From contig NZ_AP018290.1 of the NCBI RefSeq assembly GCF_002368415.1, positions 8,795,717 to 8,859,716 of the forward strand: a DNA stretch of 64,000 nt, written 5' to 3'. A program made the position numbers and the translations under genes. A model generated the notes under the pieces. The model did not search any database and was not told where the DNA came from. It saw only the letters and a list, made by a program, of their open reading frames with translations. This document shows, piece by piece, positions 42,816-50,947 of this stretch; positions within the stretch are counted from its first letter, which is position 1, and the number at the start of each line of letters is the position of its first letter. The DNA is from Calothrix sp. NIES-4105 (lineage in GTDB: Bacteria > Cyanobacteriota > Cyanobacteriia > Cyanobacteriales > Nostocaceae).

Positions 42816-43301
42816 GTGATAGGAGAAAGTAAATATCAACCACTTCAAGAATACTTAGAAAACAGCAATGCTGCTGAGACTACGCTCACCTTTACAGAAA
42901 TTGAGGAAATAATCGGCAACACCCTTCCTGACTCCGCGCGTACTAAAAAGCAGTGGTGGGGAAATCGTAACAAAGGAGCATTGCAAGCTGATTCTTGGAT
43001 GAAAGCAGGCTATGTTGTAAAAAAAATTAACTTAGATGAAAAAAAAGTTACATTTGGCAAACCAGTTACCACCTACAAAGTTGAGCCTGTTAAAGACACT
43101 GTTAAATGGAACAGCGAATCAATAAAAGCTTTGCGTCAGAAAATGGGACTTACTCAATCAGAGTTCGCTATGGAGTTAGGCGTTCGTCAGCAAACTGTTA
43201 GCGAATGGGAAAATGGCGTATATGAGCCAAGACGCATGGCATCCAAGTACTTAAGCAAAGTAGCCGAAAATGTTGAGTCCAACAATAAAACAGAATATTA
43301 G
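42816..43301 (+). CDS. DUF7662-XRE helix-turn-helix fusion protein
   Basis: A 161-residue protein starting with GTG 42816, with GGAG at 42804-42807. Residues 1-80 match the DUF7662-type module (YQPLQEYLENS, then LTFTEIEEIIGNTLPDSAR and WWGNRNKGALQADSW). Residues about 105-155 are an XRE-type HTH domain (ALRQKMGLTQSEFAMELGVR, then QQTVSEWENGVYEPRR). DUF7662 modules are frequent in accessory genes of unknown role; combined with a DNA-binding domain here, a regulator is likely. Neither target nor partner is evident. The AGCACAGGCAGGATGCCTGT palindrome follows the stop. Confidence 0.82.
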   Translation: MIGESKYQPLQEYLENSNAAETTLTFTEIEEIIGNTLPDSARTKKQWWGNRNKGALQADSWMKAGYVVKKINLDEKKVTFGKPVTTYKVEPVKDTVKWNSESIKALRQKMGLTQSEFAMELGVRQQTVSEWENGVYEPRRMASKYLSKVAENVESNNKTEY

Positions 43302-43351
43302 CACAGGCAGGATGCCTGTGCTACAAGACATCAAAATAAAATGATGGAATA

Positions 43352-44422
43352 CTACTTTAATTCGGGATGCGCTCTATCCTCGGCGGAAGGTTTACCCATC
43401 TTATTTATGGCTGCTATCATCTGATACAACCTTCCTAAGTCTCTTTGATTGAAGTCTAATATCAATCGAGGTAAATCTACGGTGTCATCTTGCCCTTCTT
43501 GAGATAGCGCTTGTGTTCTTTCTATCTTACCTTGAACCAGGATGTCACTAAAGTTAGTGTTGAGTTGATCAAGCGCTTCGTCAGATAAATCTGATTTAAG
43601 ACGAATGATTAACCTGTTATTAACATAACGGCTTGAATGATAAACCTGATAAAACTGTGTAATTGCATCACAAGCTACATCAAGATTGTCAGTTATGGTG
43701 TATAAACTAGAATCATCCGGACTTACTAAGCCAGTTTGTAAAAGATGTTTCTCAATATATTCGCTCCAACAACGCCAATAGTCACCGCCTGGATAGTCTA
43801 TTAATACTAAAGGAACAGGACCAAATTTACCTGTTTGACTCAGAGTCATGCACTCAAATGCTTCATCTTGAGTCCCAAAACCACCAGCGAATAATGCTAC
43901 TGCGTCACTTTCTTTGAGTAAAAACAGCTTGCGGGTAAAGAAATATTTGAAATGGATTAATTTGTGATCTCCTTCGATATAAGGGTTTGCTTGCTGTTCA
44001 AAAGGAAGTTGGATGTTTAAGCCAAATGAATTTTCGCGTCCTGCTCCTTCGTGACCAGCTTGCATAATACCACCACCACCGCCAGTCATCACCATAAAAT
44101 TTAAATCTGTGACGCGCTGTGCAAACTCTTTTGCCATTTTATATTCAGGAGTAGATGGCGCCAAACGTGCGGAGCCAAAAATAGTAACTTTACGAACATG
44201 CCGATAGTTGTAAAATAATTGAAATCCTCGTTCCATATCAGCTAAAGCTGACGATAGAATTTTCCAGTCCAGACGCTCAATTTCAGTGTCAGCTATACGT
44301 AAAATCGTGTGTAGTGCCTGCTGGATAAATTGCCGATTTTTTGAAGTTGGTAAACGCTCAATTAATTCGGCGATATCCGCTTTGAGAGTGTCTAATGTAT
44401 CAAATGAAGCTTTGGAGGTCAT
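43352..44422 (-). CDS. LOG family protein (TIGR00730-type Rossmann fold)
   Basis: A 356-residue protein with the LOG/lysine-decarboxylase-like signature split across MTGGGGGIMQAGHEGAGREN (PGGGxG-type loop, here MTGGGGG) and FAGGFGTQDEAFECMTL (GGxGTxxE). LOG enzymes release cytokinin-type bases from nucleoside monophosphates, and bacterial relatives may handle AMP. The N-terminal 80 residues and a C-terminal extension of about 100 residues make it longer than basic LOG proteins, as in a cyanobacterial subgroup. A GGAG site is not obvious upstream. Confidence 0.85.
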   Translation of the reverse strand: MTSKASFDTLDTLKADIAELIERLPTSKNRQFIQQALHTILRIADTEIERLDWKILSSALADMERGFQLFYNYRHVRKVTIFGSARLAPSTPEYKMAKEFAQRVTDLNFMVMTGGGGGIMQAGHEGAGRENSFGLNIQLPFEQQANPYIEGDHKLIHFKYFFTRKLFLLKESDAVALFAGGFGTQDEAFECMTLSQTGKFGPVPLVLIDYPGGDYWRCWSEYIEKHLLQTGLVSPDDSSLYTITDNLDVACDAITQFYQVYHSSRYVNNRLIIRLKSDLSDEALDQLNTNFSDILVQGKIERTQALSQEGQDDTVDLPRLILDFNQRDLGRLYQMIAAINKMGKPSAEDRAHPELK

Positions 44423-44815
44423 GAGAACTGCTGCTAATAGAGCTTTATATTTACGTAAAATTAGATGTAGACTTTTGTTAATCCGCCCTTACAAAGGAAT
44501 AGATTAGCTATTCCACTATAAAGCGCTTCTTGTTATTCGTGACTATACGGTTATGCCCTTATGTGAGTCTTAAACTTAACTCAATCAATGTGATTGCTGC
44601 AATAAGCGCTTTGCCCTGCCCATTGGTAAAACCACCCCTACACAGGGCGTAGGGGTGGGAGAATTTTAAAACCACATGCTTGTGGGTAGAATATTCAATG
44701 TTTATTGAAAAATCGCTACTAGATTTAAATGGAAAACGCCATGCCACCTGTCGGCGTAAAAAATTTTTGAGGAGAGGCAACAGGCTTTACCTCTCATGAC
44801 GCATATTTTACAAAT
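44423..44815. other. Intergenic region between trxA and LOG genes
   Basis: 393 bp holding the trxA terminator hairpin at 44632-44658. A 73-codon frame on the minus strand (44559-44780) has no ribosome-binding site and no recognisable content, and it reads through the terminator, so I do not call it. Confidence 0.5.
44628..44658 (-). terminator. Intrinsic terminator downstream of trxA
   Basis: On the minus strand a perfect 10-bp stem CCACCCCTAC/GTAGGGGTGG with a 7-nt loop is followed by TTTTA. It lies about 160 bp after the trxA stop. Confidence 0.7.
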
Positions 44816-45139
44816 TTAAAGATATTTTTCGAGAGTGTTAGCTAATGTAGTTTTCGGAACGGCGCCGACAACCATATCAACTTTTTGCCCACCTTTAAAA
44901 ATCATTAAAGTTGGAATGCTGCGAATGCCATACTGACTAGCAACGTTTGGATTCTCATCAGTATTAACTTTTACTACCTTGAGTTGTCCATCGTACTGAG
45001 CGGCGATTTCATCCACAACGGGTCCAACCATGCGGCACGGACCACACCAGGGCGCCCAAAAATCAACGAGAACAGGAACTTCACTGTCGAGTACTTCCTG
45101 TTTAAAACTAGAGTCCGTAACTTGTGCGGCTGCTGACAT
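44816..45139 (-). CDS. trxA: Thioredoxin
   Basis: A 107-residue m-type thioredoxin. [20 protein letters not shown] carries the redox-active WCGPC, and [14 protein letters not shown] the cis-proline. It reduces disulfides in light-regulated enzymes and other targets. Downstream of guaB3 on the same strand, with the Yfr1 RNA gene in the 315-bp gap, an arrangement conserved in cyanobacteria. Confidence 0.97.
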   Translation of the reverse strand: MSAAAQVTDSSFKQEVLDSEVPVLVDFWAPWCGPCRMVGPVVDEIAAQYDGQLKVVKVNTDENPNVASQYGIRSIPTLMIFKGGQKVDMVVGAVPKTTLANTLEKYL

Positions 45140-45309
45140 GCCTTCAACCCTTGCCTTACATTGTTTTCATTTTTGTGAAAATTCTACCACAGCAAGCAGA
45201 CACTGGGAGCGGAGTCGTGAACATACCTTTACAACAATATTAAAGAATTTTTTTATAAAGTTAGAGGGGTAAAGGCGCGCAGGTTGTATTTCTTTCCCAG
45301 TTTCCTATA

Positions 45310-45381
45310 ATAAGGAACCGCCCGAACATATAGTCCGGGCGGAGTGTGGTGTGAGGAGTGAACGGAAACATGCGTCTCCGC
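45310..45381 (-). ncRNA. yfr1: Yfr1 small RNA
   Basis: On the minus strand, a 7-bp stem CGGAGAC/GTTTCCG (45363-45380) is followed by the single-stranded motif ACTCCTCACACCAC (45346-45359), then a 7-bp stem CCGCCCG/CGGGCGG (45318-45342) and a TTCCTTATT tail. This order, the unpaired CTCCTCACACC core and location between guaB3 and trxA are the hallmarks of Yfr1, a cyanobacterial RNA that base-pairs with mRNA leaders, including porin genes, and is needed for stress growth. A TACAAT -10 box at 45389-45394 places the 5' end near 45381. Length about 72 nt. Confidence 0.93.
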
Positions 45382-45388
45382 TTTTTCC

Positions 45389-45394
45389 ATTGTA
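45389..45394 (-). promoter_or_regulatory. -10 box of yfr1
   Basis: TACAAT on the minus strand, seven nucleotides before the G that begins the Yfr1 5' stem. A good -35 box at standard spacing is not evident. Confidence 0.65.
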
Positions 45395-45454
45395 AGCTAG
45401 ATATGTGATTTTTCCAGCAATTGTTCTAGGACTAAGCGAAAAATTTTATTAACG

Positions 45455-46618
45455 CTATTTACCCATACCAAGTTGCTGTGCTTTTTGGTAAACTTTTCCT
45501 TCTGTGAGCAAACTAGGAGCAATTACGACTTCAACTTGTTGCATTTCTTTAATATTTTTGGCACCTAAAGTGCCCATGCTAGTCTTTAAAGCACCTAATA
45601 AATTATGGGTACCATCATCAAGTCCTGCGGGTCCTCTAAGAATTTGCTCTAAAGAACCAGTAGTTGCAACGCGAATCCGTGTACCACGAGGTAACACAGG
45701 ACTTGGTGTTGCCATCCCCCAGTGATAACCCCGTCCTGGTGCCTCAGCTGCGCGCGCAAATGGTGAACCTATCATTACACCATCAGCACCACAAGCAATA
45801 CACTTACAAATGTCACCACCTGTTATTAATCCACCATCAGCAATGACTGGTATATATTTACCAGTTTGTTGAAAAAAGTCATCACGTGCGGCAGCACAGT
45901 CAGCAATTGCGGTAGCTTGGGGAACACCAACGCCCAATACACCTCTTGATGTACAAGCGGCGCCAGGACCAATACCAACTAGTACACCTGCTGCGCCAGC
46001 TTTCATAAGGTTAAGGGTAACTTCATAAGTTACACAGTTACCTAGTAAAACTGGCATTGGCATTTCTTGACAAAAAGTTGCTAAGTCAAGCGGTACTATT
46101 GATTCTGGCGACAGGTGGGCAGTTGATACCACTGTTGCTTGTACAAAAAATAAATCAGCACCCGCTTCTGCCGTAACTTTACCAAACTTACTGGCGCCTG
46201 CTGGAGTTGCGCTAACAGCGGCAATACCACCAAGCTCTTTAATTTCCTTAATTCTTTGCGTAATTAATTCAGGTTTTATAGGTTCAGCATAAAGCTCCTG
46301 CATTAGCCCTACGAATTCCGAATTACCAACAGACGTGATGCGGTCTAGAATTGGCTCTGGGTTTTCATAACGAGTTTGAATACCTTCGAGGTTAATTACC
46401 CCTAAAGCACCCAACTTTGACAAGCCAACAGCCATACGCACATCAACAACACCATCCATAGCACTGGCAATAATGGGAATTTCCCGCTCGATATTACCAA
46501 TTCGCCACTTGGTATCCGCTAAACTTGGGTCGAGTGTTCGATTTCCTGGGGCTAGAGCAATTTCATCGATGCCATATGCTCTACGAGCTGTTTTCCCCCG
46601 CCCTATTTGAATGTCCAC
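45455..46618 (-). CDS. guaB3: GuaB3-type IMP dehydrogenase-related protein
   Basis: A 387-residue TIM-barrel protein of the GuaB3 group common to cyanobacteria and actinobacteria. VRMAVGLSKLGALGVINLEG, LVGIGPGAACTSRGVLG with the active-site Cys loop, PVIADGGLITGGDICKCIA and GADGVMIGSPFARAAE are visible. CBS domains of full GuaB are absent. It begins with GTG (46618). Relatives may oxidise IMP or act on related nucleotides. trxA follows, with yfr1 in the gap. Confidence 0.92.
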   Translation of the reverse strand: MDIQIGRGKTARRAYGIDEIALAPGNRTLDPSLADTKWRIGNIEREIPIIASAMDGVVDVRMAVGLSKLGALGVINLEGIQTRYENPEPILDRITSVGNSEFVGLMQELYAEPIKPELITQRIKEIKELGGIAAVSATPAGASKFGKVTAEAGADLFFVQATVVSTAHLSPESIVPLDLATFCQEMPMPVLLGNCVTYEVTLNLMKAGAAGVLVGIGPGAACTSRGVLGVGVPQATAIADCAAARDDFFQQTGKYIPVIADGGLITGGDICKCIACGADGVMIGSPFARAAEAPGRGYHWGMATPSPVLPRGTRIRVATTGSLEQILRGPAGLDDGTHNLLGALKTSMGTLGAKNIKEMQQVEVVIAPSLLTEGKVYQKAQQLGMGK

Positions 46619-46924
46619 GCTTGTAATGTTCTCAATTCTGTTTAAGCTAGGTTAGCAAATTGTGGGGTACTTCTACCTACTTTTTTCTTATTCAACTCCC
46701 GTTAATTGGAACCACCTTTGACTCTAAACGTAGGGAAGGTACTGCTCCCGTAAGAGTCTCAGTTTCGGCAGCAGTCAGAATTTTAAAGATAACAAATATT
46801 TAGCTATCACAAAAATCGAGGGTTGCGCTACCAAATAAAAAATAATTTTGATGCGAGCAATAAGGGCTGTAAAATCGCTAAGATTATTAATATAACTTAA
46901 AATTTTTTGTCATAATCTATTCCC
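46619..46924. other. Divergent intergenic region guaB3-mutS2
   Basis: A 306-bp AT-rich gap between divergent genes. Presumably contains both promoters. No repeats, RNA structures or GGCGCC sites were noticed. Confidence 0.5.
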
Positions 46925-49585
46925 TTGATTCAGTCTGAAACCCTAGAATTACTCGAATGGCCACGCCTGTGTCAGCATTTGTCAACCTTTGCTGCCACTA
47001 AGTTGGGTGCTGTTGCATCGCGACATCTAACAATTCCTACTTTGCAGAACGAAAGCGAAGAACTGCTCGCGCAAACCAAAGAAGTCTATGAACTCGAAAG
47101 CCGTCTGAATAGTGGATTATCGTTTGAGGGTATTCAAGATATTGGGGATTCTCTTGAACGCGCGCAACTTCAGGGTATTTTAGCAGGTGATGAGTTGCTG
47201 GCGATTGCCACAACTTTATTTGGGGCACGTAATTTACGACGCGCAATTGATAACCATGAGGATTTAGTTGTACTAACTAATTTAGTCTCCGAGCTACGGA
47301 CTTACCCTGAAGTTGAGCAAGAAATCCATCGCTGTGTAGATGAACGTGGACAAATAGCCGACCGTGCGAGTCAGAAACTCGGCGATATTCGCGCCGACTT
47401 GCGGAAAACACGTAGTCAAATTACGCAAAAGTTACATAATATTATTCAAGTAAAATCAAGTGCGCTTCAAGAGAATATTATTACTCAGCGTGGTGATAGA
47501 TTTGTAATTCCTGTAAAAGCAACTCATAAAGACGCAATACCTGGTATCGTTCACGACACATCAACGAGTGGCTTGACGCTGTATGTAGAACCAAACTCAG
47601 TTGTACCAATGGGTAATCAACTGCGTCAACTCAACCGTAAGGAAGAAATAGAAGAAGAAGCTATCAGGCGCCAATTAACAGAGCAAGTAGCAGCAATTTG
47701 TCCAGACCTAGAAAGATTGCTTTTAATTGTCACGACTTTAGATTTAGCTACAGCAAAAGCGCGGTATGGTTATTGGCTCAAAGCAAACGCACCCCGCTTT
47801 ATCAATCCTGCTCTTGGTGAAAAAATTACACTTAGACAATTACGGCATCCTTTATTAGAATGGCAGCATCATCACGAACAAGGGCACGCTGTAATTCCAG
47901 TAGATTTGTTAGTACAACCTGAAACTCGCGTTGTCACCATTACTGGCCCCAACACAGGAGGAAAAACAGTTACCTTAAAAACTCTTGCCCTCGCAGCGTT
48001 AATGGCAAAAGCTGGGATGTTTGTGCCCGCACGTGAGCCTGTAGAGTTACCTTGGTTTGACTTGATATTAGCTGATATTGGTGACGAGCAATCATTACAG
48101 CAAAGCTTATCAACATTTTCAGGACATATTCGTCGCATTAGTCGAATTTTAAACGCTTTAAGTAGTGCTGAGTCGAAAGTGCTGAGTGCTGAGGATAGTG
48201 CTGAGAAAAAAGTGCTGAGTGCTGAGGATAGTGCTGAGTCGAAAGTGCTGAGTGCTGAGGATAGTGCTGAGAAAAAAGTGCTGAGTGCTGAGGATAGTGC
48301 TGAGAAAAAAGTGCTGAGTGCTGAGAAAGAAGAAAATTTAGAACTCAGAACTCAGAACTCAGAACTCAGCACTCAGCACTCAAAACTCAGAACTCAGAAC
48401 TCAGAACTCAGCACTCAAAACTCAGCACTCAGCACTCAGCACTCATCACTAATTCTTTTAGATGAAGTAGGCGCCGGAACAGACCCAGCAGAAGGAAGTG
48501 CTTTAGCAATAGCATTATTAAGGTATCTTGCTGACCATGCGCTGTTAACGATGGCGAGTACACACTTTGGTGAACTCAAAGCTTTGAAGTATCAAGATGA
48601 ACGTTTCGAGAATGCTTCGGTGGAATTTGATGATGCCACATTATCGCCCACATATCGTTTATTGTGGGGAATTCCTGGACGTTCCAACGCACTTGCTATT
48701 GCACGCCGTTTAGGTTTAAACCCTGAAGTCGTAGAAGCCGCAAAGCAAGAAATGGGAGGCGCCAACGACGAAGTAAACTCGGTTATTGCTGGGTTAGAAG
48801 CACAACGTCGGCGCCAAGAAACCAAAGCTGCTGAGGCTCAAAAGTTATTACAGCAAGCCGAAACTTTATACAAACAAGTATCCGAAAAAGCCACATCACT
48901 AGAAGAACGCGAGCAATCTTTAAAAGCTTCGCAAGAAATTGCTGTACAACAAGCTATAGCTCAAGCTAAAGGTGAAGTTGCGGCCATTATTCGGCGCCTG
49001 CAAAAAGGTACACCAACTGCACAAGATGCTCAAATTGCAACAAACAGCTTAAATCAAATTGCGGACAAATTTATATCAGCAAAAGTTCAAGAAAAACCAA
49101 AAGCTGGGTTTATGCCCAAAGTTGGCGACCGCATTCGCATTTCTAAGTTGGGACAAACCGCCGAGGTGATAACAGCACCCGACTCCGACGGAGAGTTAAA
49201 CGTCCGCTTTGGTATTATGAAAATGACGGTAAAGCTGTCTGATATAGAATCTCTCGATGGTCAAAAAGTCGAGCCAACTGTCAAAGCTTCACGTGGTGGA
49301 TCAAGTGGGGCACCTGTGAAGGAACCACCACCACAAGAGGCGCCAAATATTCGCACCTCCAAAAATACCTTTGATATACGCGGTAAACGGGTAGCTGATG
49401 CTGAAATAATTTTAGACAAAGCAATTTCAGAAGCGAATGGACCAATATGGATTATCCACGGACATGGTACAGGTAAACTACGTGAAGGAGTTCATGCATA
49501 CCTAAAACAGCATTCAAGAGTTAAGCGCATTGAACCCGCAGCTTCTTCAGATGGTGGCACTGGTGTAACTATCGCTTATGTTTAA
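46925..49585 (+). CDS. mutS2: MutS2 endonuclease/ribosome-quality-control ATPase with repeat-derived insertion
   Basis: 886 residues starting at TTG 46925. It has a MutS-like helical core, Walker A TGPNTGGKTVTLK near 340, and the signature region LSTFSGHIRRISRILNAL near 405. About 95 repeat-encoded residues (about 413-509) follow, then Walker B SSLILLDEVGAGTDPAEG near 510, a coiled coil (EAQRRRQETKAAEAQKLLQQ) and a C-terminal Smr nuclease domain (TFDIRGKRVADAEI, WIIHGHGTGKLREG). MutS2 limits recombination or splits stalled ribosomes in other bacteria. Normal family members are about 780-800 residues, so the insertion explains the extra length. All catalytic motifs are retained. Confidence 0.93.
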   Translation: MIQSETLELLEWPRLCQHLSTFAATKLGAVASRHLTIPTLQNESEELLAQTKEVYELESRLNSGLSFEGIQDIGDSLERAQLQGILAGDELLAIATTLFGARNLRRAIDNHEDLVVLTNLVSELRTYPEVEQEIHRCVDERGQIADRASQKLGDIRADLRKTRSQITQKLHNIIQVKSSALQENIITQRGDRFVIPVKATHKDAIPGIVHDTSTSGLTLYVEPNSVVPMGNQLRQLNRKEEIEEEAIRRQLTEQVAAICPDLERLLLIVTTLDLATAKARYGYWLKANAPRFINPALGEKITLRQLRHPLLEWQHHHEQGHAVIPVDLLVQPETRVVTITGPNTGGKTVTLKTLALAALMAKAGMFVPAREPVELPWFDLILADIGDEQSLQQSLSTFSGHIRRISRILNALSSAESKVLSAEDSAEKKVLSAEDSAESKVLSAEDSAEKKVLSAEDSAEKKVLSAEKEENLELRTQNSELSTQHSKLRTQNSELSTQNSALSTQHSSLILLDEVGAGTDPAEGSALAIALLRYLADHALLTMASTHFGELKALKYQDERFENASVEFDDATLSPTYRLLWGIPGRSNALAIARRLGLNPEVVEAAKQEMGGANDEVNSVIAGLEAQRRRQETKAAEAQKLLQQAETLYKQVSEKATSLEEREQSLKASQEIAVQQAIAQAKGEVAAIIRRLQKGTPTAQDAQIATNSLNQIADKFISAKVQEKPKAGFMPKVGDRIRISKLGQTAEVITAPDSDGELNVRFGIMKMTVKLSDIESLDGQKVEPTVKASRGGSSGAPVKEPPPQEAPNIRTSKNTFDIRGKRVADAEIILDKAISEANGPIWIIHGHGTGKLREGVHAYLKQHSRVKRIEPAASSDGGTGVTIAYV
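48162..48450. repeat. In-frame heptamer array within mutS2
   Basis: Five copies of a 33-bp unit (SAESKVLSAED or SAEKKVLSAED, nucleotides AGTGCTGAGTCGAAAGTGCT and following) are succeeded by about 110 bp of ACTCAGA/ACTCAGC/ACTCAAA heptamers in the opposite orientation, read as repeated ELRTQNSELSTQHS-type peptides. There are no stops across the 289 bp. Confidence 0.93.
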
Positions 49586-49810
49586 GTGCTGAGTGGAAAG
49601 TGCTGAGTGCTGAGTAGAGGCGCGGAGTTAGGAGTTAGGAGTTAGGAGTTAAGAGTTAGGAGTTACTACTCAGAACTCAGCACTCAGCACTTTCCACTCA
49701 GCACTCAGCACTCAGCACTCAGCACTCAGCACTCAGCACTCAGCACTCAGCACTCAGCACTCAACACTCAGCACTCAACACTCAGCACTCAGCACTCAGC
49801 ACTCATTACT
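49586..49810. repeat. Long heptamer array downstream of mutS2
   Basis: GTGCTGA units and GTTAGGA units run to about 49664, then ACTCAGA/ACTCAGC/ACTCAAC units in the opposite orientation run to about 49806, forming the longest perfect run of ACTCAGC in the window. The two halves can pair. Confidence 0.9.
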
Positions 49811-50214
49811 CAAATAAAGATTTGCTGACAAAAAAATATTGCTTCTTGGGCTTGTCAAAAGTAACATTTTTTGCATTCAAACTGCTCATCGTTAACAGTA
49901 AAAAAATGTTGGCTGTTTGTTGCTAACACATTACAATCAGGCATTAAGGTAGTCGGTAATTTCATACCTATAAGGCGGCATTTGCTTATACTATGCATAG
50001 GCTATTACCCGCTTCTACTGATATAAAGGCAAGATAAATCTTTTCTTCGTTTGCTTTTACAGACCAGAAGTTTCGTCTTAGAGTTAAGACATTCGTATAA
50101 ACGCTGTTGTCCGATTGAAAAGGCGCCCACATACAGATAAGGGAAACCAATCTTAACGTATGAAGTCTGGTTTCAAAATGGGTAACAGCAATAGCCCAAT
50201 TAGCCTGATCACCT
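49811..50214. other. Intergenic region upstream of DUF3038 gene
   Basis: About 400 bp without repeats or a supported gene. Several overlapping short frames exist on both strands near 49986-50400, but none has a ribosome-binding site, and they overlap the DUF3038 start region. Confidence 0.5.
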
Positions 50215-50820
50215 ATGCTAAAAGTTATGCAACCTGCCGCCAATTCCCCAAACCCGACTTCTCAGTGGGAGGACTTAACCCAAATAGGTGCCCCCAACTC
50301 TTTAGAGTGGGACAATATCAAAGCCCAATTGGACTTGGTGTTGTTGGCGCTAGAAACACTAACCGGCATTGGCTCCGAAGCAATGCTTACTGCTGCCATT
50401 GATTTGGGTTTAGAGTCAAAAGTGCCAGACCGTGTAGCACTATGGCGCCTGCGTCAGTCAAACCCGATACGCAAAGGTCAGGGAGGACGGAAAAAGCTTG
50501 ACGTTGAAGAAGCGCGTTCGCTAGTTTTGATTATTTGTCATCTAGCGAAACAGCACCAAGAACTAATTCGTCGTGCTGTCAGCTTACTTGAACAAATGGC
50601 GGAAACAAATCGTGAACCGCATACCTCTGCTCTACTGGGAGATTATATTGATGCTTTTTGCAATACTTACCAAGAGCGGATGGAAGAAGACGAGGCAATA
50701 TCTACAGATTTGCTTACCCGGTTGGCGCTGAAATTGCTAGTTGATTTACTGTTCTACAGCGGTCCTGGTGGACATCGCCGCCTTTGGCTTACACTTATCG
50801 ACCGTTCAACAAAATTTTAG
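50215..50820 (+). CDS. DUF3038 domain-containing protein
   Basis: A 201-residue cyanobacterial protein of unknown function. The body is helical (LDLVLLALETLTGIGSEAML, then ARSLVLIICHLAKQHQELIR) and ends with LLFYSGPGGHRRLWLTLIDR, a stretch I associate with the family. No membrane segment or signal peptide. An internal ATG at 50227 is an alternative start. It is followed 127 bp later by a DUF4335 gene; the pair is frequently adjacent in cyanobacteria, which suggests a shared role. Confidence 0.85.
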   Translation: MLKVMQPAANSPNPTSQWEDLTQIGAPNSLEWDNIKAQLDLVLLALETLTGIGSEAMLTAAIDLGLESKVPDRVALWRLRQSNPIRKGQGGRKKLDVEEARSLVLIICHLAKQHQELIRRAVSLLEQMAETNREPHTSALLGDYIDAFCNTYQERMEEDEAISTDLLTRLALKLLVDLLFYSGPGGHRRLWLTLIDRSTKF

Positions 50821-50947
50821 ATTCTAGATTGCGCGATTTTAGATTGTATAAATAAGCACAAGAATAAATCGTAATCCGAAGGATTTCCCTTTAGGAAAAT
50901 CGAAAATCGAAAATTGAAAATTTATATTCCCCATTGCATTTTTTGCC

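Noticed and set aside
44559-44780. 73-codon minus-strand frame between trxA and the LOG gene
   Set aside because: It reads through the trxA terminator hairpin, has no ribosome-binding site and shows no recognisable domain.
50160-50402. 80-codon frame overlapping the DUF3038 start
   Set aside because: It is in a different frame from the well-supported DUF3038 gene over most of its length and has no recognised domain.
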